From Streptomyces sp. NRRL F-2664 (GTDB lineage Bacteria > Actinomycetota > Actinomycetes > Streptomycetales > Streptomycetaceae): a DNA stretch of 22,320 nucleotides. Position 1 is the stretch's first letter; each line of letters starts with the position of its first letter. The notes beneath the pieces were generated by a model. That model did no database searches. It saw nothing but the letters and a program-made list of their open reading frames with translations, and was not told the DNA's origin. The DNA is taken from contig NZ_JOFX01000056.1 in the NCBI RefSeq assembly GCF_000719345.1, positions 1 to 22,320 of the forward strand, in the 5' to 3' direction. The position numbers were made by a program, and so were the translations under genes. Positions 7,076-14,700 of this stretch are shown here, in pieces.

Positions 7076-8093
7076 GTGATTGTGGAACCTTTCATGCGTA
7101 GTGCCGCTCTGACCGGCTACGCGGATCTGTGTCGTTCCCTGGCCATCCCTGCGGCGTCGCTGATGGCGCGCGTGGGGCTGGAACCCGAGATCCTTGCTGA
7201 CCAAGATCGGTGGATCCCCGCCAGCGCCGTTGCCCGATTGTTGGAGCTTTCCGCAGAGGCATCCGACCGACCCGCATTTGCCCTGGAGATGTCCGGCCTG
7301 CGCCGCCTGTCCACCCTCGGCCCCATCAGCCTGGTCATCCGGGAAGAGCCCGATCTGCGCAGCGCCATCGAGGTCCTGCTGCGTCACCAGAGTCTCTACA
7401 ACGAGGCTCTGAACTGCGCACTGAGCGAAGAGGGCGGACTGGCCACGATCATCGTGAACCTGCGCCTGCCGGAGACGGTGAAGACCAGGCAGGCTGTCGA
7501 ACTGGCCGTCGGTGTCTACCACCGCATTCTCCGGGACTCCCTGGGCAGCGGCTGGCGGCCTCTCACCGTGTGCTTCGCTCACCCGGCGCCGCACCCCCAG
7601 GACGACCACAGGCGCTTGTTCGGCCCCATTGTGGAGTTCGGTCGCCCCTTCAACGGAATCATGCTGTACGCCGATGACCTGGACACGTTGAACCCCGACG
7701 CAGACCCACAACTTCTCGCCTATGCCCGCCACTACCTCGACATGGTCACAGCCCAGCCGCCGCAAACCACACCGGAAGAGCGAGTGCGCGCCCTCATCGA
7801 GGTGCTGCTCCCCACCGGGCGGTGTTCCATCGAACACGTCGCCCGCAGCCTCCACGTCGACCGCCGCACCCTCCACCGCCAATTGGCGGCCTCGGGCCTT
7901 ACGTTCTCCTCGTTGCTCGACACCACGCGTGTCCGGCTGGCGACACACCTTGTGGCCCACAGGGGGCGCTCACTGACCGAGGTGGCAGGCCCTGTTGGGC
8001 TTCGCGTCGCCGAGCGCCTTCTCCAGATGGTTCCGGGAACGCTTCGGATGCAGCGCCCGCGAGTGGCGTGCTCGGGGGAACCGGCCCCAGTAG
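7076..8093 (+). pseudogene. AraC-family regulator, C-terminus frameshifted
   Basis: AraC-type regulator with an N-terminal arabinose-binding-like domain (about 10-205; RSAALTGYADLCRSL is typical of the start) and an AraC helix-turn-helix domain from about 240 (CSIEHVARSLHVDRRTLHRQ is the first helix-turn-helix). At residue 305 the second one is lost: the frame as read gives RSLTEVAGPVGLRVAERLL and runs on to 8173. Removing one C from the CCC at 7990-7992 restores GLLGFASPSAFSRWFRERFG and then CSAREW, the diagnostic AraC ending, with a stop at 8091-8093. So either the gene was recently broken or the sequence has a one-base error. Start: GTG 7076 or, just as likely, ATG 7094. Its operator is probably the repeat pair at 6883-6920. 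Confidence 0.85.
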
Positions 8094-8438
8094 ACGGTCA
8101 GCGTCCGCCGAAGTGCCAGGGACCGGAACATGTCCCTCCCGCCGCGGCCCGCCGTGCTCGCCGCGGTCACTGACCGCTTCGACCAACCGCCTGCGCTTGA
8201 GCACCGCCGTTCCCGGGCATGCCGTTCTGTCAAACGGCCGTCGGGAGGAGCCGATGAGCGCGCAGGCCGGCCCTCCACGCACCTGTCGTCCCGTACGCGT
8301 CAGTCCCTGCGCCCCGGCCGCGCGCGGAGTGGGGGCGCCGGCCTTTCACCCTGACTCGGTGGTCGCGCCCAGGGGTGAGAAGGACGTATCCCGGCACACC
8401 TTCCATGAAGTCGCCCACTTCGGAATTCACCAGTCCAT

Positions 8439-8456
8439 CCCCCTGTGTACAGGGGG
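8439..8456. promoter_or_regulatory. Palindromic operator CCCCCTGT-GT-ACAGGGGG
   Basis: Perfect 8-bp arms around a 2-base centre. A possible promoter (-35 inside the palindrome, -10 TACCGT at 8467-8472, 17-base spacing) overlaps it, which fits repression of the short downstream transcript. The binding protein is unknown. Confidence 0.5.
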
Positions 8457-8513
8457 AGCAACCTGGTACCGTCCGCAACGAGAGCGCACCTCTTGCAGGT
8501 CTCTCTCCTCTCA

Positions 8514-8561
8514 CGAAAGCCCCCCTGAGCCTCACCAGCTCACACACAAGGGGGGCTTTCG
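8514..8561 (+). terminator. 13-bp hairpin, possible small-RNA end
   Basis: The arm 8514-8526 pairs perfectly with 8549-8561 around a 22-base loop; both arms have the GAAAGCCCCCC / GGGGGGCTTTC composition of actinomycete terminators. It ends two bases before an ATG. It could end a transcript of about 90 bases starting after the palindrome, or fold in the leader of the short reading frame. Confidence 0.5.
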
Positions 8562-8563
8562 CC

Positions 8564-8764
8564 ATGACGTCTGCGATCGCGGCGGCGACGTCGCAATCGG
8601 GGGAGCCGTCGATCCCCCTGCGAAAGCACCTGCCCCACTGGTTCGGTGCGCCCCCGGGCGCGGGTGGCCCGGCGCCTACGCGCGGGCCACCCCGGGGGCC
8701 TGGCAGGGCGGGTCTCAGGCGGTGGCTACGAGTGCGTCGTACATGGGGGAGGTGCCGGTGCTGA
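8564..8764 (+). CDS. Short frame after the hairpin, uncertain
   Basis: An ATG two bases after the hairpin opens a 66-codon frame (MTSAIAAATSQSGEPSIPLR at the start). The first 28 residues look protein-like, the rest is an Arg/Gly/Pro-rich shadow that runs into the end of the opposing EF-hand gene. No ribosome-binding site is free, because the bases before the ATG are in the stem. It may be the stump of a lost gene, or not coding. Confidence 0.22.
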   Translation: MTSAIAAATSQSGEPSIPLRKHLPHWFGAPPGAGGPAPTRGPPRGPGRAGLRRWLRVRRTWGRCRC

Positions 8765-9221
8765 CGTACGTGCGGATCGCGCTGAGGTACTCGTCGCGGT
8801 CGATACGGCCGTCACCGTTGGTGTCCAGGGCGTCGAACGCGGTGGCGGCGTTGTCGGCGTTGTTGCCGAGGACCTCGCGCAGCCGGGAGAACTCGGCCCG
8901 GTCCAGGGTGCCGTCGCCGTCGGTGTCGGCGAGATCGAAGAGCGACCCGAGTGCTTCGCGGCAGACGGTGTCGAAGCTCTGCGCACCTGCCCATGCGGCG
9001 TACTCGTCGAAGGTGACCTGCCCGTCGCCGTTGGCGTCCATGGCGGCGAAGACGCGTTCATGCAGCCTGCGTGCGGTCGAAACCAGCGGGTCGTTGTGGT
9101 TGCGGCCGAGCGTGGCCGCTGCTCGGTCGGGCCGGGTGACGTATTCGTGGCGGGAGATGACGCCGTCACCGTCCACATCGAGCATGCGGAAGATGTGCTC
9201 CCTGGCAGCGGTCATGTCCAT
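8715..9221 (-). CDS. Four-EF-hand calcium-binding protein
   Basis: A 168-residue cytoplasmic calcium-binding protein with four complete EF-hand loops at 15-26 (DVDGDGVISRHE), 62-73 (DANGDGQVTFDE), 99-110 (DTDGDGTLDRAE) and 133-144 (DTNGDGRIDRDE). All have Asp at position 1, Gly at 6 and Glu at 12, so all should bind calcium. Length and spacing match the calerythrin/sarcoplasmic-type proteins of actinomycetes, which are thought to buffer or sense calcium. The ATG has AAGGAG six bases before it. Monocistronic. A second, distinct four-EF-hand gene lies at 14805-15356; the two share the fold but not close sequence. Confidence 0.93.
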   Translation of the reverse strand: MDMTAAREHIFRMLDVDGDGVISRHEYVTRPDRAAATLGRNHNDPLVSTARRLHERVFAAMDANGDGQVTFDEYAAWAGAQSFDTVCREALGSLFDLADTDGDGTLDRAEFSRLREVLGNNADNAATAFDALDTNGDGRIDRDEYLSAIRTYVSTGTSPMYDALVATA

Positions 9222-9611
9222 GAACTACTCCTTCGGTGGGGGGACTGGGGTCCGTCTCTCCGTTGTCCACCCCGCCACAGGCCCAACCCGACCAGGGCCG
9301 TTGATCACTCTTTCGGGCCGGTGCATTTTCCGGCGGGTCCCACCGCGCGCGTTGTCGGGTCGACACCCTGGAGGCGGCCGCGCGAGCGGGGGAGGGTGGC
9401 TGCCCGGTCTGCTCACCGAAGGGCGGCGTGGCGGGACGATCGGTGGAGCGGCGTGGTCTCGTACGCCGCCGAGGCGATCAGGTCACCGCCATCAAGGGCC
9501 AGGACGACTTGCGCCCCGTCCTGTGAACCGCCCGCCGCCGGGTGCCCCGGGCCTGCTGTCGTACGTCATGCCGTCCGCCGTTCCGTGCCGGTCCGGCGCC
9601 GCCGGTGTGGG
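9222..9611. other. Intergenic
   Basis: About 390 bases between two minus-strand genes, upstream of the EF-hand gene. No reading frame has coding character. The promoter of the EF-hand gene must lie here, but no clear -35/-10 pair was found. Confidence 0.5.
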
Positions 9612-10013
9612 TCAGGCGGCCTCGGAGAGGGTGAAGAGGTGGCGGGTGCCGGTGGCGTCGAGGAGCCGGCGGATCTGGGCAGGGAGGGGCCCGGCGAGGA
9701 GGAGTTCGTGGTCGGGGAGGGCGTCGAGGAGGGCGTGGAGGAGGGCGGTGTCGGCGAAGGTGACGTGCCCGAGGTCGACCACGACCGCCCGTTGCGCGGT
9801 GTGGAGGGCGTCGGTGAGGACGTGGACGGTCTCGATGTCGAGTTCCCCGCGGACCCGGATGCGGGTGTGTCCGTGCGACGGTTCGGATTCGGTCTCCGCC
9901 TGCGCGTCATCGGCTTGGAACTCTGCTGCCGTGGCCGGGATCGTGGGCGGGCCGGTGAGCGGGTTCCAGGGCCCGACATGAGGTATGCCGGGAGTGCGGG
10001 GGTTCGGTTGCAT
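9612..10013 (-). CDS. STAS-domain anti-sigma factor antagonist
   Basis: A 133-residue protein: a proline-rich N-terminal 45 residues, then a STAS domain (about 48-133) with RIRVRGELDIETVHVLTDAL and AVVVDLGHVTFADTALLHAL, the strands and helix that carry the phosphorylation site in SpoIIAA/RsbV. Members control sigma factors by binding anti-sigma kinases when unphosphorylated. The residue after the conserved Asp, normally Ser, is Thr here (FADTALL), and the usual following Gly is missing, so phosphorylation may differ. The ATG at 10013 has AAGGA in front; the longer frame upstream is irregular. A fragment nearly identical to its last 60 bases occurs at 17462-17523. No kinase or sigma partner is adjacent. 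Confidence 0.82.
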   Translation of the reverse strand: MQPNPRTPGIPHVGPWNPLTGPPTIPATAAEFQADDAQAETESEPSHGHTRIRVRGELDIETVHVLTDALHTAQRAVVVDLGHVTFADTALLHALLDALPDHELLLAGPLPAQIRRLLDATGTRHLFTLSEAA

Positions 10014-10232
10014 GGTGGGCCGTCCTTGTCGGATCGGTGCCCCTCCCTTTCCGCGCGGTACTTGCGGGAAAGAAGTGCGTGACGAATCGGTGGCCACGCG
10101 GTCGAGGAGGCCCGGACCCGGAACACCCCCTCCCGGGGATGGCTGCGGGGGGAGAGGACGCGACGGCACGGATATCACCAACGGCTACCTACGAATCTAC
10201 CCCCGCACCCGCCCGGCAGCCCCTGATCCGGC

Positions 10233-10889
10233 TCACGGGTTCAGGGCTGAGGCGGCCCGTGACAGGGGCGTAGGCCGCTCCGCAGAGCCGGCCGTCTCCT
10301 GCGGGGCTGCGCACGCCCCCGCGGGGCGCCGGCGGCTGCCGGCGCGTACACACGGATTCAGCCCTGCAGCCCCGGGGCAGCAGCCGGGTTCTCGCGGCAT
10401 GGCTGCTGGGGGCTCGTAGTGCTCTTCGGTGCCGTCGACCGGCGGGTGTCGAGGCGGGGGGCTCAGCGGCTGGTGTGCGGGTGGTGGCCGGTGAGGTCCT
10501 GGAGGTTGTCGACGAGGCGGTCGAGGAGGTGGGCGAGCTGAAGCGCCGAGAACACCGGCCGCCCGCCCGGCCGCCTGGCTGCCTCGGACGAGGCGATGGT
10601 CCGCTTGCCAGATCGTCGCGCCGTCGATGGCCCGGAGGGCCCGCATCAGCGGGGCACCCCACCCCCGGTATGCGGGAGACCGGTACCAGGCGCGTGCGAC
10701 GGCCAGGTCGGGGAACTCGATCAGGACCATGCTGCCGGGCCAGGTCCCTTCCAGCACCTCGGCGGGCGGACCGTGGACGATGAAGCGGCCGTGGAAGGGG
10801 TCGAGGGTGGCCTGGATCCGTTCCAGATATTCCACGATGTCGGGGTGGTGGCGCCGTTCGCGCAGATGCGCGAACCCGTAGCCAGGCAT
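10233..10889 (-). CDS. DUF1330-like protein with aberrant C-terminus
   Basis: The first 95-105 residues are a dimeric alpha/beta-barrel domain of the DUF1330 type (FHGRFIVHGPPAEVLEGTW, MVLIEFPDLAVARAWYRSPA, IDGATIW); function unknown, probably a small cytoplasmic enzyme or binding protein. The family normally ends at about 100 residues. Here the frame runs on for over 100 Pro/Arg-rich residues with no protein character, so the gene has probably lost its stop or been joined to other DNA. In another minus-strand frame a protein-like tail (VFSALQLAHLLDRLVDN) ends at a TGA at 10463-10465, which may be the true end after a frameshift or the relic of another gene. ATG at 10889 has AAAGGAA before it. 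Divergent from the SnoaL-like gene. Confidence 0.6.
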   Translation of the reverse strand: MPGYGFAHLRERRHHPDIVEYLERIQATLDPFHGRFIVHGPPAEVLEGTWPGSMVLIEFPDLAVARAWYRSPAYRGWGAPLMRALRAIDGATIWQADHRLVRGSQAAGRAAGVLGASARPPPRPPRRQPPGPHRPPPAHQPLSPPPRHPPVDGTEEHYEPPAAMPREPGCCPGAAGLNPCVRAGSRRRPAGACAAPQETAGSAERPTPLSRAASALNP

Positions 10890-10973
10890 GTCGGGGTTCC
10901 TTTGCGTGTCGCTCGGTCCGTGGCCCCGTAGGGGGCGACGCGGCGAACGCAGGCACCAGCGCGTCCAGTGGCC

Positions 10974-10990
10974 ATTACCCCTGAGGTAAT
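10974..10990. promoter_or_regulatory. Palindrome between divergent genes
   Basis: ATTACC and GGTAAT flank a 5-base centre. The site lies about 85 bases from the starts of both divergent genes (10889 minus, 11073 plus) and is AT-rich against its background, so it is a good candidate for one operator controlling both, for example of MarR or HxlR type. No such regulator is nearby. Confidence 0.45.
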
Positions 10991-11072
10991 CGATCTCGGT
11001 CGGGGTCTGCGGTCAGGCTGGGGCATCGGGCGGCACAGGGCCGTCACGGGAGGGACGAAACGGGGTGGGCGG

Positions 11073-12159
11073 ATGTTCACGTATCGGCGCAGAGGATGGG
11101 GGACCTCGTTGGTGGCCGCCGCGGCGGGGGGTGGCGATCTCGGCCGCGGCCTGGCCCGGCGCGGCGGCGGGAGGGGCCTCGGGGACGGACTGCCCGGTGG
11201 CGCGGGCCGGTATCGAGCGGCTCGAAGGACGTATCACGCCCAACGTCTGCGCGTTCCTGCAGCGGCAACTCGCCTTCGGCGCGATGGCGACCGGCGAACC
11301 GCCGCTGCCCGGGGACAGGGCGCTGGAGCATCCCCGGGTCGCGGCCTACCTCGACATCTTCGACCCGGCCGCCACCCTCTGGGAGGCGGGCGGCCCTCCC
11401 CGGAGCGATCACCGCGTCATCGGCGCCGCCATCGCGGGCTCCCTGAACATGGTCCCCGACCTGCGCTACACCGGCACCGACGTTGTCGCCGACGGCGGCG
11501 TGGTGATGTTCGGCCAGTGGAACACGGCCACCGTCAAGGGCCACAAGGTGGCCTACCCGCAAATCGCACGCAACGTCCTGGGCGACGACGGCAAGACGAT
11601 CCAGGCGCGTCGCTACTACGACCGTCACGTGCTGGTCCGCGACACCCTGCCCGACGCCCCCCGGGCCCTGTTCGACGGCATCGCCGACAGCGGCAGGCCG
11701 CCCGCCCCGGGCCGGGGCCGCGCGAGCATGACGGCAGCCGAGCTGCCGGACCGCCTGGCAGCCTGGAACACCGGCGACACGGATGCGCTGCTGCGCCGGA
11801 TGAGCGGCGCGCGACTGGCCGGACCGGGGCTGCCCGCATCCCTGAAGACGCAGGCCGGCAAGCGCGACTACCTCCAGCGCCTCTTCGACAGGGCCGACCT
11901 CGAACTCAAGGCCGGCCAGGTCGCGTTCGGCAGGACCACCACCTACGTCGAGTGGCACGGCACGGTCACCAGGAAGCAGAACGCCTCCACCGGCGAGACG
12001 AGCGTCGCCGTTCCGTTCGGGATCGTGGAGCGCTTCGGGCCCGACGGCGAATGGGAGTTGTACTTCGACACGCTCCCGGTCCTGGCCGACCAGCAGACCA
12101 TCAGCGCCCTCTTCGCCCGCTTGGCCGCCCCCAGCCGCGGTGACGCTGCTGCGGTGTGA
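11073..12159 (+). CDS. Exported double NTF2/SnoaL-like protein, frameshift near start
   Basis: Two NTF2/SnoaL-like cone domains in tandem: about 50-205 (IGAAIAGSLNMVPDLRYTGT, VVMFGQWNTATVKGHKV) and about 235-355 (RLAAWNTGDTDALLRRM, TTTYVEWHGTVTR, FGIVERFGPDGEW). Such domains are found in enzymes and binding proteins for small hydrophobic molecules; substrate unknown. The frame from ATG 11065 is open throughout but begins with an unlikely sequence. ATG 11073 starts MFTYRRRGWGTSLVAAAAG, which continues as a Sec-type signal (VAISAAAWPGAAAG) only if one G is removed from the six-G run at 11126-11131. So the real product is probably exported and the sequence carries an extra base. The gene's 3' end abuts a transposase relic, so the final residues may not be original. 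Confidence 0.75.
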
Positions 12160-12420
12160 TGACCAGCCCGGTGCCAGGTGGTCGCCGTCCGCGATCGCCG
12201 TCCTGCCGGTCGAGTTGCCGGCAGGTCCGACCGGCGCCAGGCGCGGGCGCCGGCGTTGTGGCCCGGCGCGACCTCGGCGGAGGCGACGACCAGGCGGGTG
12301 CCGGCGCCGATGACGACCTGCACGGTCGCCGAGAACGGGTAGTTGCGGCTGGAAGCGCATGCCGGTCGCGGACCGGCATGCGCGTGCCGCCCACGCCGGC
12401 CCCGGTCACGGCGTCGGCCC
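12133..12420 (-). mobile_element. IS5-type transposase relic
   Basis: The minus strand carries pieces of a DDE transposase in three frames: VGGTRMPVRDRHA (around 12395), then NYPFSATVQVVIGAGTRLVV and APGHNAGARAW (about 12350-12225), then TGRTAIADGD and TGLVITPQQR (about 12205-12140). These match the order of motifs in IS5-family transposases (first catalytic Asp, strand with VQVVI, then ADGGY). The first catalytic Asp is Gly, and at least two frameshifts are present, so it is dead. No terminal inverted repeats or target duplication were found. It lies directly against the SnoaL-like gene. Confidence 0.65.
12357..12381. repeat. 11-bp inverted repeat in the transposase relic
   Basis: GCATGCCGGTC and GACCGGCATGC flank GCG. 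It is perfect, but lies inside the degraded transposase, so it may have arisen by chance in coding sequence; a regulatory role is not supported. Confidence 0.4.
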
Positions 12421-12457
12421 AGGCCGCAGGCACGATAGAGTTTGTTCGACAGTTCGA

Positions 12458-12484
12458 AGCCTTCCGGTCGACCGGAAGGCTTTT
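12458..12484 (+). terminator. Terminator-like palindrome before GNAT gene
   Basis: AGCCTTCCGGTC and GACCGGAAGGCT form a perfect 24-base palindrome followed by TTTT, the form of a rho-independent terminator. It ends only 20 bases before the GNAT start. A TAGAGT hexamer at 12436-12441 could be a -10 element, which would put the hairpin in the gene's leader as an attenuator; without it, the hairpin simply ends upstream transcripts. Confidence 0.7.
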
Positions 12485-12504
12485 CGCATTCCAGAGGGGA
12501 TGAG

Positions 12505-12999
12505 ATGGCAGATCTCGCTGTCCGCAGAGTGGGCGCCGGCGACCACGAGGTCCTGGAACGACTCTGGCCGCTTTTCCTGCACGACCTGTCGGAGTTCAGT
12601 GGCGTCCTGCCCCACCCGGGCGGCACTTACCGACGCGAGTGGCTGGAGTCGGCGATCGGCGACCCCACCTGGTCGGCCTATCTCGTATGGCTTGGCGACC
12701 GCCCCGCCGGCTTCGCGTTCGTACGTGCGCTGGACCGCGATGCGCGCGTGCTGAACAGCTTCTTCGTCGTACGCGGGGCACGCCGCTCGGGCCTCGGGCT
12801 GCGAGCGGTGCAAGCGGTCCTGAACGCGCACCCCGGCCGATGGGAGATCGCCTTCCAGGAGGAGAACGCGGGCGCGGCACGCTTCTGGCGTCGCGTCGCT
12901 TCCGAAGTCGCGGGCGAGGCCTGGACCGAGGAACGGCGACCGGTGCCCGGGAAGCCCGAGCTGCCGGCGAACACCTGGGTGGCGTTCGACGTGCGGTAG
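12505..12999 (+). CDS. GNAT-family acetyltransferase
   Basis: A 164-residue N-acetyltransferase transferring acetyl from acetyl-CoA to an amine. The fold runs from ADLAVRRVGAGDHEVLERLW at the start to the acetyl-CoA loop near 89-104 (FFVVRGARRSGLGLRAVQAV, the R/Q-x-x-G-x-G/A motif as RRSGLG), with the C-terminal part WEIAFQEENAGAARFWRRVA (about 113-132), where the Asn/Phe/Trp pattern is typical. The substrate cannot be told. ATG 12505 is preferred over the upstream one because AGAGGGG precedes it and the region before contains the terminator palindrome. No operon partner. Confidence 0.9.
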   Translation: MADLAVRRVGAGDHEVLERLWPLFLHDLSEFSGVLPHPGGTYRREWLESAIGDPTWSAYLVWLGDRPAGFAFVRALDRDARVLNSFFVVRGARRSGLGLRAVQAVLNAHPGRWEIAFQEENAGAARFWRRVASEVAGEAWTEERRPVPGKPELPANTWVAFDVR

Positions 13000-13393
13000 T
13001 CCCCCTGGTGGTTCCTGCCGACCGGGCACCCGCTTCGGCTCACGCTGCGCGGCTGCCGCCCAGCCCGCCGTCACACCCCGCCAGGCGCTTCTCCGGCCGG
13101 GGCTGGGCGTCGAGGACGGCCGTGACCACCTCAGGGCACGACATCGACCACAGCGGTTCACCGTGCACCCGCCAGAGCTCTGGACGGTGCCGCCCGCTGA
13201 CCGGGCAGCGGCTGGAGCCTCTGTCGGAATTGGCTGGCAGGTGCATGACCCGTCAGCGGGGTGCGGGGCTACCTTCTTAAGGCTCCGGAGGGCGGCTGTC
13301 CCAACTCGCAGGCCACGTGCTATCGGTGGCCGCCTCTCCAGTGCCCCGGCTCCGCCGAGGGGCCGGGCCCCCCACGCGTGAAGGAAGACGACC
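13000..13393. other. Intergenic
   Basis: About 390 bases upstream of the protease gene. A 68-codon minus-strand frame (13040-13246) has some protein character (VHGEPLWSMSCPEVVTAVLD) and may be a relic, but it has no start signal or family match. Otherwise nothing is seen. Confidence 0.4.
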
Positions 13394-13966
13394 ATGTCTC
13401 TGGGCACCTGGCTGAAAGTCTGCACCTCCGCTGCCGCGCTGGTCCTCGCGGCGGCACCCGCCGCGACCGCGGCACCCGCCCCCGTACCGGACGCCACTGC
13501 AGCGGTAGTGACACTCCGTTACGATGACAGCAGGGCCGGCGGCTGGGAAGCGGCCATCGCGGCCGGGGTCGCCGCCTGGAACGCGAGCGTCAGCAACGTA
13601 CGGTTGGTGGAGGCCGCGCCCGGGGCCCGGGCAGAGATCGTCATCGTGGCCACCACCGGCTGGCCGCAAGCCACCCTCGGTCCGGTCCGTCCGGGACGGC
13701 AAGTCCGAGTCGAACTCGGCTCGCAGGCCGTGAGCCAGGGGTACGACAAGACACGCATCGCTGCCCACGAGCTGGGCCACAGCCTGGGCCTCCCGGACAC
13801 CAAGCCGGGGCCGTGCTCCCAGCTGATGTCCGGGTCCAGCGCCGGGACGGCCTGCACCAACGCCATGCCCAACGCCACGGAGCGGTCCCGCGTGCAGAAC
13901 GCGTACGCGAACGGCCTCACGGTGACCGTGCCGACCGACGGCCGTGTACTGGTCGACGCCCCCTGA
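13394..13966 (+). CDS. Snapalysin-type zinc metalloprotease
   Basis: A 190-residue secreted endopeptidase of MEROPS family M7 (snapalysin, small neutral protease). A Sec signal covers about 1-27 (KVCTSAAALVLAAAPAATAA). The mature part has WNASVSNVRLVE (62-73), characteristic of snapalysin, the zinc motif HELGHSLGLPD with His125, Glu126, His129 and Asp135, and Cys141 and Cys154 (GPCSQLMSG, ACTNAMPNATE), which form the conserved disulphide. It is shorter than the S. lividans enzyme because the propeptide is nearly absent (about 10 residues). ATG start with AAGGAAG before it. Snapalysin genes often lie beside a divergent LysR activator; none is present here, so regulation differs or is distant. 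Confidence 0.93.
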   Translation: MSLGTWLKVCTSAAALVLAAAPAATAAPAPVPDATAAVVTLRYDDSRAGGWEAAIAAGVAAWNASVSNVRLVEAAPGARAEIVIVATTGWPQATLGPVRPGRQVRVELGSQAVSQGYDKTRIAAHELGHSLGLPDTKPGPCSQLMSGSSAGTACTNAMPNATERSRVQNAYANGLTVTVPTDGRVLVDAP

Positions 13967-14384
13967 CCGGCGGATCCACGGGTGGGCCGGTGCGGGCCCG
14001 CGCCGGGACGGACGTCCCGGAGGGCGGCCATGCCGGCACACTGCCGCGCCCCTCGGGAGCAGCTCCGGGCGCGGGTACTGCGCAGGCGGTGCACGCGTGG
14101 CCGCCGGCCGCCGCGGCACGGAAGGCCCACGGCTGGTCGTGTCCCTGCCGCGCCCACCCTCTCGCCCGATGCACGACGCGTCATCGCTGCGGACGGCCCG
14201 CCGGCCTGTAGCGGGCCGGTGTCGCCCTCGGCTCGTCCTGCCGCAGAGCGGCACCTGCACGCCGCAGGACCGTGTCGGCGCCGCGCATCCGGGCCGGGAT
14301 CGGCACAATGGGGCCGTCCACCGCCGCAGCGCACCCGTGCCGACGGAGGGCAGCCACCCGGCCGGTCACCCAGGGGCGGATCCG
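13967..14384. other. Intergenic
   Basis: About 420 bases between the protease and the gene mosaic. Several frames are open because of high GC, but none shows protein-like composition. No hairpin or repeat stood out. Confidence 0.4.
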
Positions 14385-14543
14385 ATGACAGGCATGCGCG
14401 CCGACCGGACCCGGCTCTTCGGCTTCCTGCGGGACCCCGCCACCCAGCCGCAGTTCTGGGCCCGGGTCTCCGACGACGTCGACTGGACGGTCCAGGGCAC
14501 CCACCCCCTCGCGGGCTGCTACCACGGCAAGGAGGCACTCACC
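14385..14543 (+). pseudogene. SnoaL-like gene, N-terminal stump
   Basis: ATG 14385 with AGGGGCGG in front starts a sequence typical of small SnoaL/NTF2-like proteins (RLFGFLRDPATQPQFWARVS, DVDWTVQGTHPLAGCYHGKE). The family is about 130 residues long; after about 53 residues the frame passes without a stop into sequence from another gene family. So the 3' two-thirds is missing. The start signals look intact, and a fused product could still be made. Confidence 0.65.
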
Positions 14544-14700
14544 ATCGACCTCAAGAACCGCCGGCGGCCCGGAGCCGTTCGGCACGCCGAACTGCATTGG
14601 CCCGCCGAGCTGTGCCGTAACGGCGTGGTGCTGGTCGACTCGCCGGGACTCAACCAGGAGCCCTGGCTCCAGCAGGCCACCTTGAACGCCCTCAAGGCGC
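14544..14700 (+). pseudogene. Dynamin-like GTPase fragment
   Basis: In frame with the SnoaL-like stump comes RHAELHWPAELCRNGVVLVD followed by SPGLNQEPWLQQATLNAL. VLVDSPGLN is the G3 (DxxG) motif of bacterial dynamin-like GTPases. The P-loop before it and everything after it are missing, so only about 50 codons of a protein of several hundred residues remain. Confidence 0.6.

Larger units (their letters stand above)
8094..8714. other. Intergenic with palindrome, hairpin and short frame
   Basis: About 620 bases with no recognised gene. The right half contains a palindrome, a strong hairpin and a short reading frame, listed separately. The left half (8094-8430) shows nothing clear on either strand. 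Confidence 0.4.

Noticed and set aside
7822..10082. Long overlapping plus-strand frames
   Set aside because: They run antisense through the EF-hand and STAS genes and carry no domain.
11077..12360. 427-codon minus-strand frame
   Set aside because: It is the shadow of the double SnoaL-like gene; only the transposase relic at its start side is meaningful.
12357..12381. 11-bp inverted repeat as the end of the IS element
   Set aside because: It lies inside the transposase relic and no partner copy is found on the other side.
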